A stretch of DNA of 64,000 nucleotides from Adineta steineri (Eukaryota > Rotifera > Eurotatoria > Adinetida > Adinetidae): positions 7,545 through 71,544 of the forward strand of contig CAJNOI010000070.1 in NCBI GenBank assembly GCA_905250115.1. Direction: 5' to 3'. The position numbers and the translations under genes are program-made. Position 1 is the first letter of the stretch. Every line of letters begins with the position of its first letter. The notes beneath the pieces are model-generated. The model made no database searches. It worked only from the letters and a program-made list of their open reading frames with translations, and was not told where the DNA came from. Shown here piece by piece: positions 22,814 to 33,352 of the stretch.

Positions 22814-24550
22814 ATGGAATTTGTTCATAGTTTGTTAATATCATTTATATTCTTTATGACATGTTTATCAATTCAAGGAGAAAAATTTTTTGTGTCAGAG
22901 TTCGGTGCTTATTCAAATGATAATATCGATGATACTCAAAGTATTCAATCAGCTATTGATAAAGGTATTAACTATGGATCTGGTAGTATTATTATCTTTG
23001 GACATGGTACATATAATTTATCGTCAACAATTTCTATAACAAATGCAAGTAACTTGACAATAATAGGACAAGGAATAAGTGAAACATTATTAGTTGGTAC
23101 TACACGAATGTTTATATTCTTTGCTCAATATTGTGATGGTTTGAAAATAGCTTCATTATCAATTGATTTTGATCCATATCCATTTACTGCTGGCTACGTT
23201 GTTAATGCGACAAATACTTATCTAGATATTCGAGTACAACCACCACATCGTGCTGATATTGATCAACGTGTATTAGGACTTATTCGATACGATCCAATAG
23301 AAATGAGACCAGCTTTTGGGCCAAATACTTATAATTTTTACCAAGTACCACCAAATTATGCTGATACAAGTCTAATTCGTACTAATATCTTACGTATACC
23401 ATTAGCATCATTAACTGGACTGAATATAGGAGATGCAGTTGTTGCTGTTTATGATATTGCAGTTCATGCTATATATATTCATGATTCGATAGATGTTACT
23501 ATTCAAACAATCAATGTTCATTCATCGTGGGGCATGGTTTTAATTGCAAATAGAGTAAGACGTCTAACAGTATCCGATTATCATGTTACACCAATGAATG
23601 GACGTTGGTTAAGTGCTAATTCAGACTGTATGCATTTTATGGACACGAGAGAATATATCTCGTTATCAGATAGTAAATGTCAGATGCAAGGTGATGATGG
23701 ATTAAATGTTTTAACACCTTATGTAATTGTTACAGACATAATTAATTCCAGTACTATTATTATTCAAGCATTTAATTGGACTGATCCACTTAATATCGAA
23801 GATGGTACTCAACTAGAATTTGCTAGTAGTAAACAACCATTTACAGCTTATACTAGAGGAAAAATTGCTTCGTCCACAGTCTATACTTCTACTTCACGAT
23901 TATTTATGTTTACTACTTCAATTAATGTTAGTATTGGTGATTTAGCCTATGTTGGTGATACACCTTCATTAACCATACGAAATTTTACTGTGGAACGTAA
24001 TCGAGCTCGTGGTGTTCTATTAGAAACACGAAATGTTACTATAAGTCAATCAATATTTAATAAAACAAGTGGTCCAGCGATTCTCTTTCAACCATCTCTA
24101 TATTGGCATGAAGGTCCTCCAGGTCGAAATATAACTTTAACGGAAAATCTTTATATTAATTGTAATGAAGGCATTGGACAACAAGAAGGTTTTATTACTA
24201 TTTTACCAGATCCAACACAATTAATACCAGTTATTACTGATATTCGAATAGAATCATCTACATTTTATTTTGGAAATTTTAGTCGTGGTCTTATACAAGC
24301 TACTAATGCTAATAATATTTATATTACTGGTAATTATATTGCTACAAATACTTCTACACCTTTAATAACAATATGTAATAGTCGAAATATTACTGCAAAT
24401 AATAATACTGTGATTGATTTAAAAGCCAAAATAGATCAATATTATACATTTGATACTACTGACCCATGTCATGTGAACCTTAGCAGTTTGATTGATTTAC
24501 CTCCTTCTGCATTTAATTCATCATTTCCACCACCTGTTATATTAACATAA
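22814..24550 (+). CDS. secreted right-handed parallel beta-helix protein (pectate-lyase-like / GH110-like)
   Basis: The first ATG is at 22814 and gives 578 aa with a clear signal peptide (MEFVHSLLISFIFFMTCLSIQG). The mature start FFVSEFGAYSNDNIDDTQSIQSAID is the typical opening of pectate-lyase-superfamily beta-helix proteins. It is followed by repeated short strands and Asn turns. A block near residue 290 (CQMQGDDGLNVLT) resembles the DDxxN motif in GH110 alpha-galactosidases and related beta-helix glycosidases, with the two adjacent Asp possibly catalytic. Many N-glycosylation sequons. Intronless in the coding part; a 5' leader exon is possible. Likely acts on external polysaccharide or glycoprotein glycans; substrate unknown. 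A polysaccharide lyase is the alternative. Horizontal origin is plausible. Confidence 0.7.
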   Translation: MEFVHSLLISFIFFMTCLSIQGEKFFVSEFGAYSNDNIDDTQSIQSAIDKGINYGSGSIIIFGHGTYNLSSTISITNASNLTIIGQGISETLLVGTTRMFIFFAQYCDGLKIASLSIDFDPYPFTAGYVVNATNTYLDIRVQPPHRADIDQRVLGLIRYDPIEMRPAFGPNTYNFYQVPPNYADTSLIRTNILRIPLASLTGLNIGDAVVAVYDIAVHAIYIHDSIDVTIQTINVHSSWGMVLIANRVRRLTVSDYHVTPMNGRWLSANSDCMHFMDTREYISLSDSKCQMQGDDGLNVLTPYVIVTDIINSSTIIIQAFNWTDPLNIEDGTQLEFASSKQPFTAYTRGKIASSTVYTSTSRLFMFTTSINVSIGDLAYVGDTPSLTIRNFTVERNRARGVLLETRNVTISQSIFNKTSGPAILFQPSLYWHEGPPGRNITLTENLYINCNEGIGQQEGFITILPDPTQLIPVITDIRIESSTFYFGNFSRGLIQATNANNIYITGNYIATNTSTPLITICNSRNITANNNTVIDLKAKIDQYYTFDTTDPCHVNLSSLIDLPPSAFNSSFPPPVILT

Positions 24551-24713
24551 TCACTTATTCAAACTAATAACTTCTATAACTAGACAATATTCGACTTTCA
24601 CTCGGCTATATGAAATGAGATGCGAGACTTGATATCGAAATTACGATTTTAAGATTTTTACATGTTTTTAAATATTCGAAATCATTCTAGAATAAAGTTA
24701 AATTTGAGTGTGG

Positions 24714-24777
24714 GTGTGGGTGCCACTATGTGTGTGTAAGACGAAGACAGCTCCAACACTCATACCCACACGCTCAA
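24714..24777. repeat. hairpin with telomere-like arms (best example)
   Basis: Left arm TTGAGTGTGGGTGTGGGTG; right arm CACTCATACCCACACGCTCAA, which on the other strand is TTGAGCGTGTGGGTATGAGT. The two arms begin identically with TTGAG and contain two or more TGTGGG words. The loop is about 25 bp and includes a TGTGTGTG run. Confidence 0.7.
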
Positions 24778-24907
24778 TATATGGCAACATGCATTACCTT
24801 CAACTCATCCTCATTTAAATAATGTGAAACACACTACTGGAACTGTAAAAAATAAGCTATAACGAATGTTTGATAAATATATAACAGAATATTTTATTCA
24901 CTTATTT

Positions 24908-24960
24908 TTGAGGATGTGGTCGTAAATATTATAATCATCTCTCACACCCACTCACACTAT
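24908..24960. repeat. hairpin with telomere-like arms
   Basis: TTGAGGATGTGGTCG opposed by CTCTCACACCCACTCACAC (complement GTGTGAGTGGGTGTGAGAG). Confidence 0.55.
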
Positions 24961-25310
24961 TATGGGTATGTTGAAAGCGATTGATATATTGACCTCTAGA
25001 CAGATAAATGGCAACTGATTCCTTCGAGACTGACGATCATTGAGTAAAGACTGAAGTGAAAATACGATATCATATTAGAACTAAATTACTGGATTGAGAT
25101 TTTATAAATTTTGAGTTAAATCAGACATACTGTGTATACAATATTGCATAAATTCAAATAAGATATAATTTTACTTTTTTGAAAAACTGAATCGTAAAAA
25201 CTACTCCAACGATTGATTTATTCAAATAAGAAATAATTATTAAAAAAAAAGAAATAAAGTCTACAATTATTATGATGATAATCAATGAAACAATACAAAT
25301 AATATGATCT

Positions 25311-26499
25311 TTATTGAAAAGAAACTGTCATAACTTGTGATGGTGAACCGCATCCTGTTCTGTTAACACCACCCCAGTTACCGTTACCAATACAAGGTCT
25401 TAGAGTGTATGTTGTACTACACTGACAAATCGTATTTGTTTCGGATAATTCTATCCCAGAACCACAGGTGCCAACACTCCATGTAATTCCATTTGAAATA
25501 CCAGTATATGCAATAGAAGTTCGTAATGCCGTGGCAATAGCATTAACAGTAGTTTTGTTCGTTGCAGTAATGCCAATTGTATCATAACTACCACTTAAAG
25601 TGAATGATGTATAGTTTAAACATGACAAACTAGTTTGAAAAGATGTCCAATTTGTACATTGACTTGACGTAACAACACCAGAAACAAAACTTGCTGAATA
25701 TAGTCTTGGTGTACAGGCGGTAAATGTCGTTGCTTTGAAATAGATGCATATTATAATTATACATGTTGATATTAAAATAGACTTACTTGTTCCTGTCGAT
25801 GTTGTTGCTAAAACAAATTAGATAATTTGATTGATTAGTTTTCTTTTTTTCATGTAAACTTACTTGTAGTAATAGCTGTAGTATTTGTTTCTAAAAGAAG
25901 AATACAAGAGAAAAGGAAATTGTTTTTTATTATTTTGTGAAATCTATTATAAACATTTAAGTAAAAGATTATACCTGTTGTAGTATTCGTTGTTTTTGCT
26001 CCAATAATAATGAAAAAATATATGCAAACTCCTATAACTATTAAAGCAAGTAAGGTAAGCATGATTCCAAGAGGAATAATAAACCCTTTGCGACAGCTTT
26101 TCTTTTTTTCTATAGTTGGTGAGTTTCTATTATACAAAAAGAAAAAAATTATTTGATAAAAATTAAAAATCGTTTATGGAATTAGTTAACTTACATTTGA
26201 ATATTTTTATTTGAAGATAAAGTAGAGACAGTGAGTAACTGATTTTTTTGATCTTGATCTTTTGTTATCCATGGATCTTCAGCAAGATCGATGGGAGATG
26301 CAGAAGCTATTGGTGAATTTTGATGTGGTAACAAATTAGTATATACTTTGCGTGATTCCTCATGAATCGGTTCTACCTTTAGGAGAGAATATTTGCTTCG
26401 TTACAACTGAATAATAGATTTATATATTACCTTTCTTGGCTGTCGGCCTAAACTCAATCTTGAAACAAATGCCACTCGAATAAATCGGTATCTGTTCAT
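25311..26499 (-). CDS. type II single-pass membrane protein with Thr-rich stalk and Cys-containing ectodomain, unknown function
   Basis: Six exons (26431-26499, 26195-26376, 25975-26126, 25864-25890, 25787-25807, 25311-25732) join in frame to 290 aa. Exons 4 and 5 are micro-exons of 27 and 21 bp that encode only a Thr-rich stalk (TTTNTT.., TTTSTGT). A basic Arg-rich N-terminus and a ~60-residue polar region precede KKKSCRKG and one membrane helix (IPLGIMLTLLALIVIGVCIY). After the stalk the ~130-aa ectodomain has about eight Cys and ends in RPCIGNGNWGGVNRTGCGSP. It contains the phrases SGIELSETNTICQCSTTYTL and N-glycosylation sites. I do not recognise a named family, but it looks like a recurrent rotifer cell-surface module. 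Variable micro-exons could tune stalk length. Confidence 0.82.
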
Positions 26500-27332
26500 T
26501 GAAAATCAATGATAGATCTGTATGTATTTTTTTATAATCGATGAATATAATATTACTTTATGTTATTTTAAACCGTATTTATACGTTAATAAATATGGCA
26601 GTACCGTAGTTATGCTGATCTAATCAATAACTCATTGTATTTCTTGATTACATTTTTTTTGCAAAATCCAATCATACATATATAAATTCAATATAGATTC
26701 CATAAGAAAATGTTTACAAACCTTGTTTTGTTCGAATAAAATAATAATAAAATCATACAAGTATATCTTTTTGTCCAGGACATGTCAATATTTCAATGAA
26801 ATATAAAATTCAATTTCATATGAAGATTAAAAAGTGTATCTTAATAAAATATTGTTTTGAAAATATGTCATATAGTTTGAACAAGATAATTTATTACTCA
26901 AATTCTTAGTGCAATACCTTTTGACCTCATAAACAATCCATATAAGTATAGATGAATTGTTAAAACACATTCGTTCATTTATTAAAGATGAATGTTGATG
27001 AAGTATGACAAATTCACAAATTATTCATCATATTTTAGCTGATAGAATTTTGAAGATTCGTTCAGTATCATTAAAATCTTTTGAATTATAGCAAATGAAC
27101 TATATAGTCTATATATGTTATTATACTTTTTTGTTGTTTTTTTGTTAAGTGATACTTGCTGTATGTTTTTAACTTTAGATAATAGATTTTATTTATAATT
27201 TATCATGAGTTTTTATATGATATATAAAAAAAATTTAAAAAAATAAATTCATGATTATGTTAAATTTTAAATTAATTTTTTAATTATTAAAAAATAGAAA
27301 GTTCTATAAAATAGATTATAAATTAATTGAAT
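26500..27332. other. intergenic, no gene seen
   Basis: AT-rich spacer, with a run of A/T homopolymers near 27220-27290. No elements recognised. Confidence 0.4.
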
Positions 27333-28307
27333 TTAAGCCATATTTGGCAGCATCGTTGATTGTTCGTTGTCTATCGTATCATTTTGTTCACTGGTAGATG
27401 ATGATTTTATCGTATTCATTGGAATCATTTGCGGTTTTTCAGCTTTTTTAAAAAGAATCATGGCACTATCTCGAATGAAAAACCAACCACCATTAATCAC
27501 AAGAAGATCAGTAATCAATCTTTTTTGACGTGTACTTAGTAGATGTAACTCAGTTATATTTGGTATATTACTAAGGACGATAAATGATGCACCAGCAATC
27601 ATTACAGATACTTTTATCCAATTTTCCATATTTGATGGACTTAATAATTTTTTTCGATCTTTCCATTGTAATTTTAATTTCGCTTTATTTGTATTTAATA
27701 TAGCATGTGGAATTTTCTTATGTGCAAGATATCGTTGCCATGAATGATTTATTAATCCAGTACTCATTCCAGATAAACAACCTGCTATATAACGTGTAAT
27801 TCCATGTATAATAAGAACGTGTGTTTCTGATACTAAATTATCTTTATATCTTAAGAATAAAGTAGTTTGTGTAATATAAAAAATAGTAAATGTTTGCCAC
27901 ATAAAATTTAAAACAATTGCATTTAGTGGAGCACCGAAGAAGAAACGTTTGAGACCCTGATATCTTGTTTCTGCATATAGTCGTCTATTTCGCATTTCTG
28001 GTTTATTAATATAAAAACCATGAAAAATATGTGTACTTATAGCGATACCCATTCGTGAAGCATGTGTATGAATATATCCAGCAGTTAATTGTGCAAAAGC
28101 AGTCGCGAATATTGTAATTAATGATTTTGTTCCAAAACAAAGAGCAGTTAATGTAAAAACTGCTGGTACTATAGAAAATGAGAAGTTATAAGCAATAAAT
28201 CCCATAATAATACCGGAAAGACATGTATTTAAAATACCCAAATCTTCGATTTGCACAGTAATTTTATCGTTTTTCTTTGCTATTGACTTCATATTTTTTG
28301 AATCCAT
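27333..28307 (-). CDS. multipass membrane protein, unknown function
   Basis: Intronless frame of 324 aa from the ATG at 28307 (MDSKNMKSIAKKNDK..); an upstream extension has no ATG. Five to seven hydrophobic segments are visible, e.g. GILNTCLSGIIMGFIAYNFS, IVPAVFTLTALCFGTKSL, IFATAFAQLTAGYIHTHAS, NAIVLNFMWQTFTIFYITQT and NWIKVSVMIAGASFIVLSNI. Loops are basic, including RRLYAETRYQGLKRFFFG and KAKLKLQWKDRKK. The C-terminal ~40 residues are polar and Ser/Thr-rich. The segment FFFGAPLNAIVLNFMWQ is similar in feel to organelle carrier or peroxisomal/ER membrane proteins, but no family signature is certain. Confidence 0.7.
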   Translation of the reverse strand: MDSKNMKSIAKKNDKITVQIEDLGILNTCLSGIIMGFIAYNFSFSIVPAVFTLTALCFGTKSLITIFATAFAQLTAGYIHTHASRMGIAISTHIFHGFYINKPEMRNRRLYAETRYQGLKRFFFGAPLNAIVLNFMWQTFTIFYITQTTLFLRYKDNLVSETHVLIIHGITRYIAGCLSGMSTGLINHSWQRYLAHKKIPHAILNTNKAKLKLQWKDRKKLLSPSNMENWIKVSVMIAGASFIVLSNIPNITELHLLSTRQKRLITDLLVINGGWFFIRDSAMILFKKAEKPQMIPMNTIKSSSTSEQNDTIDNEQSTMLPNMA

Positions 28308-29593
28308 AATGTATAAATGAAAAGAAAAACAAAGCTTACAGACAGTATAAAGAAACAAAATAACATGTGAGAAAAAAATTATATTTTTCAGTTATGTTTT
28401 TGCGCATACCTATTTAGTGGTGCATGTCTATTATAATTATTCATTTCTGCAGGTCGCTATACGAGCCCCCATGTATCTTTCTTTGCTTGTTACGCATAAA
28501 TACGTAATAGTATGTATGTGTGTGTGTAATAAAACATTAATTACGATGATTATTAGGTTGGAAAAAAATATAGAAACTTCAAAATATTTATTTTACTAAA
28601 CAATAAATTTAGTCATAATCATAGTAAAAGAAGATTAAAAAATATTAATGATGAAATAATGTTGTTATTTAAATAACTTAAGATGACAAATACCATACTA
28701 AAACTATTTCTTTTTTTTAATTAAGGAAAGTGCATTTATTCATATTATATAGATCTTGATGAACGATAGAAGTAGAATTTTGTAAGATTTCGAAAATCTA
28801 CAAATGCCTATCGAGTAGAAGTTTTGATTTAATATGAATGAATTGAAACATAATGTTTTATTTCTAATAATAAATATTTTTAGCTGTTAACTCTATGTTT
28901 TCTAAAAATTGTTGCTATAAAATATGATTTAATTCCAAGAAATATGTTGTAGATCATGTTTCAATTAGAAATATATTTTTCAATGATAATTATTGAAAAA
29001 ATAAATAATTTTAATTATGTAAGAAAAATAAAATATCTGAGTCATTATTGAATAAAATGCATTGTTTTTTTTTTATAAAATAAGCTATACGATAGAATCA
29101 AATTGATATTATCTTATAGCATTGTTATACTTTCTGCTAAAAATAGAAATGTTACAATTCGAAAATTTTTTCCCACAATAACAAAAGTATTGTATTTATT
29201 TAAATACATTTTTTCGTGCGTATATATACACATTCGATAAAACAAGTGTTATAATGGATAAGTCGACCGAATTTATATATAGACTAGAGAATTTTGACCA
29301 ACTTTTTATCTAAATATATTTATTATTTAGTCCTATTGGACAAAATATATGTATCTCGACTATAGGCGAAGAAAAGAATATATATATATACAAATAGAAT
29401 GATAGATTGCCCTCGACATATCGTCTGCTTTTTTCTTCTTATCTCGTCTTAATATAAACATTTGTCTATCTCTTTGTAAAGAATGTTGAAAGATATAGAC
29501 TGGCGATTAGTAGATTGAATATAGTTGGGTATATATAAGATAATAGAAACGGCATATTCTTTTTCATTATATATAATAACACAATAAATTCCA
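28308..29593. other. intergenic; promoter region of the small secreted peptide gene at its end
   Basis: About 1.3 kb of AT-rich sequence without a recognisable gene. The last 70 bp contain the TATA-like element listed separately. Confidence 0.4.
29529..29540 (+). promoter_or_regulatory. TATA-like element upstream of the secreted peptide gene
   Basis: GGTATATATAAG about 55-65 bp upstream of the ATG at 29594, in the expected place for a TATA box of a gene with a short leader. In this AT-rich DNA such a match can occur by chance. Confidence 0.35.
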
Positions 29594-29863
29594 ATGGCTT
29601 CATCAATGGTATTTTATACATCTGTTGCTTTACTTTGTCTTTTAATAATTACTCCTGTATCAACTGCTGATCTATGCAAATGGTATGGTATTGCTCCATT
29701 TTGTTTTATTGGTAATTCATGTCCTGATGGATGCTTTAAAACATTAGAAAGTAACAAAGGTGATGGTTTTCCATGTTGGTTTTCAGTTAAAAAACATTGT
29801 TGTTGTCCAAAACGAGCACTTGATTCAATAATCAATAAACTTGTATCAAGCGATAAAAAATAA
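29594..29863 (+). CDS. small secreted cysteine-rich peptide
   Basis: An 89-aa intronless frame: signal peptide MASSMVFYTSVALLCLLIITPVSTA cut before DLCKW, then a ~64-aa mature peptide. Cys spacing is C-x7-C-x5-C-x3-C-x14-C-x7-C-C-C. The CKWYGIAPFCF...CPDGCF...GDGFPCW...KHCCC layout recalls a small extracellular domain found in many invertebrates (C..GtAPfC.g.Cp.g....GdG..C..g.k..CC). Role unknown; secreted defence or matrix peptides are possibilities. AATAAA-like sequence follows the stop near 29872. Short leader and TATA-like element suggest a compact, strongly expressed gene. Confidence 0.8.
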   Translation: MASSMVFYTSVALLCLLIITPVSTADLCKWYGIAPFCFIGNSCPDGCFKTLESNKGDGFPCWFSVKKHCCCPKRALDSIINKLVSSDKK

Positions 29864-30193
29864 CGCTAAAAAAAATAAAGTAAAGATTACGTATTAAAAC
29901 TAATCTTTACATTTTCTTTAATATAAATATTAGATATTCGAAAAAACATTTTTGTGCGTTATTAACTTTTTTTGTAAAATAAAACTTCTAAAGTTTGATT
30001 TATTCTTAAATATATATCACTATTGAAATTAAAATTTTTAGTTTTTAGTAATGAATAACAAAAATGTATTGACAATATTTTATACAATCAAAACATATAT
30101 ATAGTCAAGAGTTAATGCTTGAATAAAATTTTATTGTCATAAGAATATATAACCATAGATTTCAATATAAGTTATATTGTTAATATATTATAT
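29864..30193. other. intergenic between convergent genes
   Basis: AT-rich 3' flanks only; nothing else seen. Confidence 0.4.
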
Positions 30194-31397
30194 TTAGAAG
30201 CCGTGAAAAATTTTCCCAGCTAAATATTGTCTTAATTTATTATTGTAAATAAATAGACTAATAATCAAACAGACTAAACTAATTTCAGCCCAAATACCAA
30301 AAAATCCATACGTAAATGTTGAAACTTCCATGTTAGAATTAATGATCATTAATATAGAAAAAGGTCCCCAACCAATAACGAATATCAGAAACATATAGAT
30401 CATATGTTTCAATAAACGAACATGACGCTGATTTACTCTTAGTCTATTATTTAATCTATTATCTAGATTCAATACAATAGTTTGAATAGGTTCGATACGA
30501 TTAAAAGATGTATTAAGTAGCATACGTTGAAATGAAAAATGACCATAGATAAATAGACGTACATTAACCAGTAGAGAAATCAATGAACAAACCACGATAG
30601 TAATAACCATTGTATAAATTGATACCCATCGAGGATAACTACAATTCTATAATAAAAACTGTAAAGTAAAAAATGCTTTTATAGTCTGTGCAGTACGAAT
30701 ATCTTAGTCCTCCATTAGATTCGAAAACGATCAAATATTCTTCTATCAGGATAAATTTTTTTTTGTTACTATTAGATATCAAAATGAACAATACTTTTTT
30801 ATTTTTTTATGTATTAGCTACTTTTGCAAAATAAAAAACTGTAAAAATAGATTTTCATTAGTTTTATCAAGTTATAAGTATGATTTTAATATCTTAGATA
30901 ACTGTCACTGTTATTAAAATAAAATATAATTTCTATGGTACTAAATTGTGTCTTACTGAATCATTTTTTGATATTATTACTGTTGCTAAAGCAATACCCA
31001 TAATCCATTGACAAACAATACATAGTATAAACCATTTTTTTGTCTTAAAAAAAGCTTTTTGATGATATAGAACATAACCAAATATATAAACTGATACCAT
31101 AATTAATGCAAATGCTAATTGAAAAGTAATCATTACTCGAAGATATGTTATTAAATTGCATGAAAAATTACTTAATAATACTTTTGTATAATGAAAACGA
31201 ACTGTAAAATAAATAGTATGTATAATACCAAAACATAAGATTGTTAACGACATATTTAATGTAAGTATATGTATACGATGATGAAATCGTTTATTAAATA
31301 TAATTGTAATAGAATAAATTAAACATAAAAATATAGCCAAAGAAAAAAATCCAATAATACAAAAAAAATATCTTCGTGAGACCGTAGTCGTTGACAT
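30194..31397 (-). CDS. divergent rhodopsin-like 7TM receptor
   Basis: Two exons (30957-31397, 30194-30646) join phase 0 across a 310-bp intron to give 297 aa. Seven hydrophobic helices: IIGFFSLAIFLCLIYSITII (TM1), HILTLNMSLTILCFGIIHTI (TM2), MITFQLAFALIMVSVYIFGY (TM3), WFILCIVCQWIMGIALATVI (TM4), VITIVVCSLISLLVNVRLFI (TM5), a TM6 with FLIFVIGWGPFSILMI and a TM7 ending FIYNNKLRQYL. The WGP in TM6 and N..LR after TM7 resemble class A receptors. The usual DRY after TM3 is absent (YVLYHQK). The start at 31397 follows an untranslatable upstream region without ATG. The ligand is unknown; this class is expanded in rotifers. Confidence 0.78.
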
Positions 31398-32682
31398 AAT
31401 AATCCGTATATGAATAAAAAAAAGAATTAACTGATTCTTATTAACACTGAATGTTTTAATCACAAGCTTCCTTTAAGTTTTACATTTAAATTTACACAAC
31501 TGTCAATGTTTTTAATAAAACTGAATAAATATATAAGCAAATGAAATAAGAATGAATATTTACTATTGATATACATTAAACACAGAACCCGTGACATTCT
31601 CCTCTTGACATGCACTAAGAGAAAAAGTTATAAGATATGATTAACACAGAATGTATGAGTTAAAAAGAAAAACTTTTCCATATTGATATATATTTATTTT
31701 ACACGGTAGGCTCCATGACTGATAACAAATTATTTTTTTGTAGGAGAACAAAAAAAATATCAATATTATTTTCTAGATAGTACAAATATCTTATTAGGTG
31801 AATCAATTATTCTTTCTCATATACTATTAATTTCTCATGATATACCAATAATTATTTTTACTAGAGATTATTCTCACAGGAAATTTTGAAACATTGAATT
31901 ATCAGTCAATAGATGGGTGTGAGTGTAGGTTTCTCTTTTCTTCGATCCTCACACCCACATTCTCAAAACTGTTTTTTTTATTTCATGAAAACATTCAATA
32001 AGCTTTACAACTAATAAAAATTTTTGTTCAAGTATAACAAGGTTCGGTATTACTTATATTTCATATTAGATGAATTACGTTCTGCATATGTCCCTATTAG
32101 CCGTAAACTGCAATTTTTGAAAAGGCAAGGTCGGATGCTTCATTACCTGCCTCTCAATCTATCACTGGTCCCTATCTTTAAAAACAGCTAGGTTTAAAAT
32201 TTACTGAGTTTCAATGCAGAGAAAAAAAATTCTATAACGAAAGGGTTAATACAGAAAAATATAATACAATCAAGATTGATCTACCGAAGAATAAGACTGA
32301 GCGTTTATCAGAAAATAAAAAAATTTGTTTACGGATTATTCATTCAACTGATCGTACATACAAATCAATAACAATGATTATCTGTCACTTATTTTAAGGC
32401 AATGTATCGCATTGTTTTCATCGTTCTGTCTTTTCGTTGTTTTCATCTTATGACTCAATCAAACAAACACATTTTTAGTCGTTAATGTGTACACTTCTAA
32501 TGCTTCGAAAAAAAAAGTTTAACAACAATATTCAGTACAAGTTTTATTTCTTTAAAAGTAAAATCATTTCATTGACGTAAGTTTCATAACCCACATTGAC
32601 ATTACTTTTTCTTTTAATATAAAGATATTATCTTGTAATTATAATTTTCTAGATACAATATTGTCTAAAAATCAGTTCACAA
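31398..32682. other. intergenic with telomere-like hairpin
   Basis: Between divergent genes. The hairpin is at 31912-31966. An acceptor-like tttctag at 32647-32651 suggests a leader intron for the gene at 32683. No coding region seen. Confidence 0.4.
31912..31966. repeat. hairpin with telomere-like arms
   Basis: GATGGGTGTGAGTGTAGG opposed by CCTCACACCCACATTCTCAA (complement TTGAGAATGTGGGTGTGAGG). Confidence 0.6.
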
Positions 32683-32973
32683 ATGCCTAGATGGGAAGTT
32701 ATCGAAAGAAAATATGGAATTACAAGTACCATGAAAACGAATATATTAGCTACAATAGGTAGTGCTATAGATTCACGTGGTCAATCAGAAAGGTATAAAA
32801 TAGTCAATGATATTAAAGAATGGCTTGAAGAAACCTATGGAAAACGATGGACTGTATTGATTGCTGATACAGGATCTTATCAATTGAGTGCTTCTCAATA
32901 TGACTCAAGATTTATGAGGGTTAACGAAACAAATTTGAAATGGACTATTGATGTTTTTCAACAAATTCCATAA
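32683..32973 (+). CDS. dynein light chain (LC8)-like small protein
   Basis: A 96-aa intronless frame. The region from TNILATIGSAIDSRGQSERY through the helix IVNDIKEWLEETYGKRW to the strand TVLIADTGSYQLSASQ follows the order of the LC8 fold: two helices, then W..VVG..FGSY. Gly-Ser-Tyr in DTGSYQ stands where LC8 has FGSYV. The C-terminal strand (LKWTIDVFQQ) replaces the usual I.FY.....LLFK. It is divergent. It would be a cytosolic dimeric hub or a dynein/axonemal subunit if the fold assignment holds. A leader exon is likely because a 3' splice site lies 30 bp upstream of the ATG. Confidence 0.6.
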   Translation: MPRWEVIERKYGITSTMKTNILATIGSAIDSRGQSERYKIVNDIKEWLEETYGKRWTVLIADTGSYQLSASQYDSRFMRVNETNLKWTIDVFQQIP

Positions 32974-33352
32974 GAATTTTAAAATATAGAAGAATTCATA
33001 GCAATCATAAAAGATTTTTATTTACAATTGTTATTATGAGCACATTACTATTTAAGAAAATAATTATATATATTTAACTGTATTTTTCTTATCTATCTGT
33101 TTGTTATAATAAAACGAAATTAATAAATTTTGTTATCTGATCGTTATTATTGAAAAAAATTCGAATCTCAAAATATATTATTTTTTATTAATTTAAAATT
33201 AAAAAGCAGAAAATAAAAATTATCGAACAAATAGTTTCTTTGATTGCATAATATATTAAAATAAAAAATATTCGCACAATTAGAATTTAAAATTCTATAT
33301 AATCATATTTAAAAGATTGCAAGATCTATTAGACTTTTTAATAACGAATATA
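32974..33352. other. intergenic between convergent genes
   Basis: AT-rich 3' flanks with homopolymer runs; nothing else seen. Confidence 0.4.

Larger units (their letters stand above)
24551..25310. other. intergenic with two telomere-like hairpins
   Basis: Spacer between convergent genes. The hairpins at 24714-24777 and 24908-24960 are the clearest examples in the window. No coding region recognised. Confidence 0.45.

Noticed and set aside
11463..31966. TGTGGG-rich boxes as a true telomere or internal telomere array
   Set aside because: Each site has only one to three units arranged as inverted arms; there is no tandem array, so they are called hairpins.
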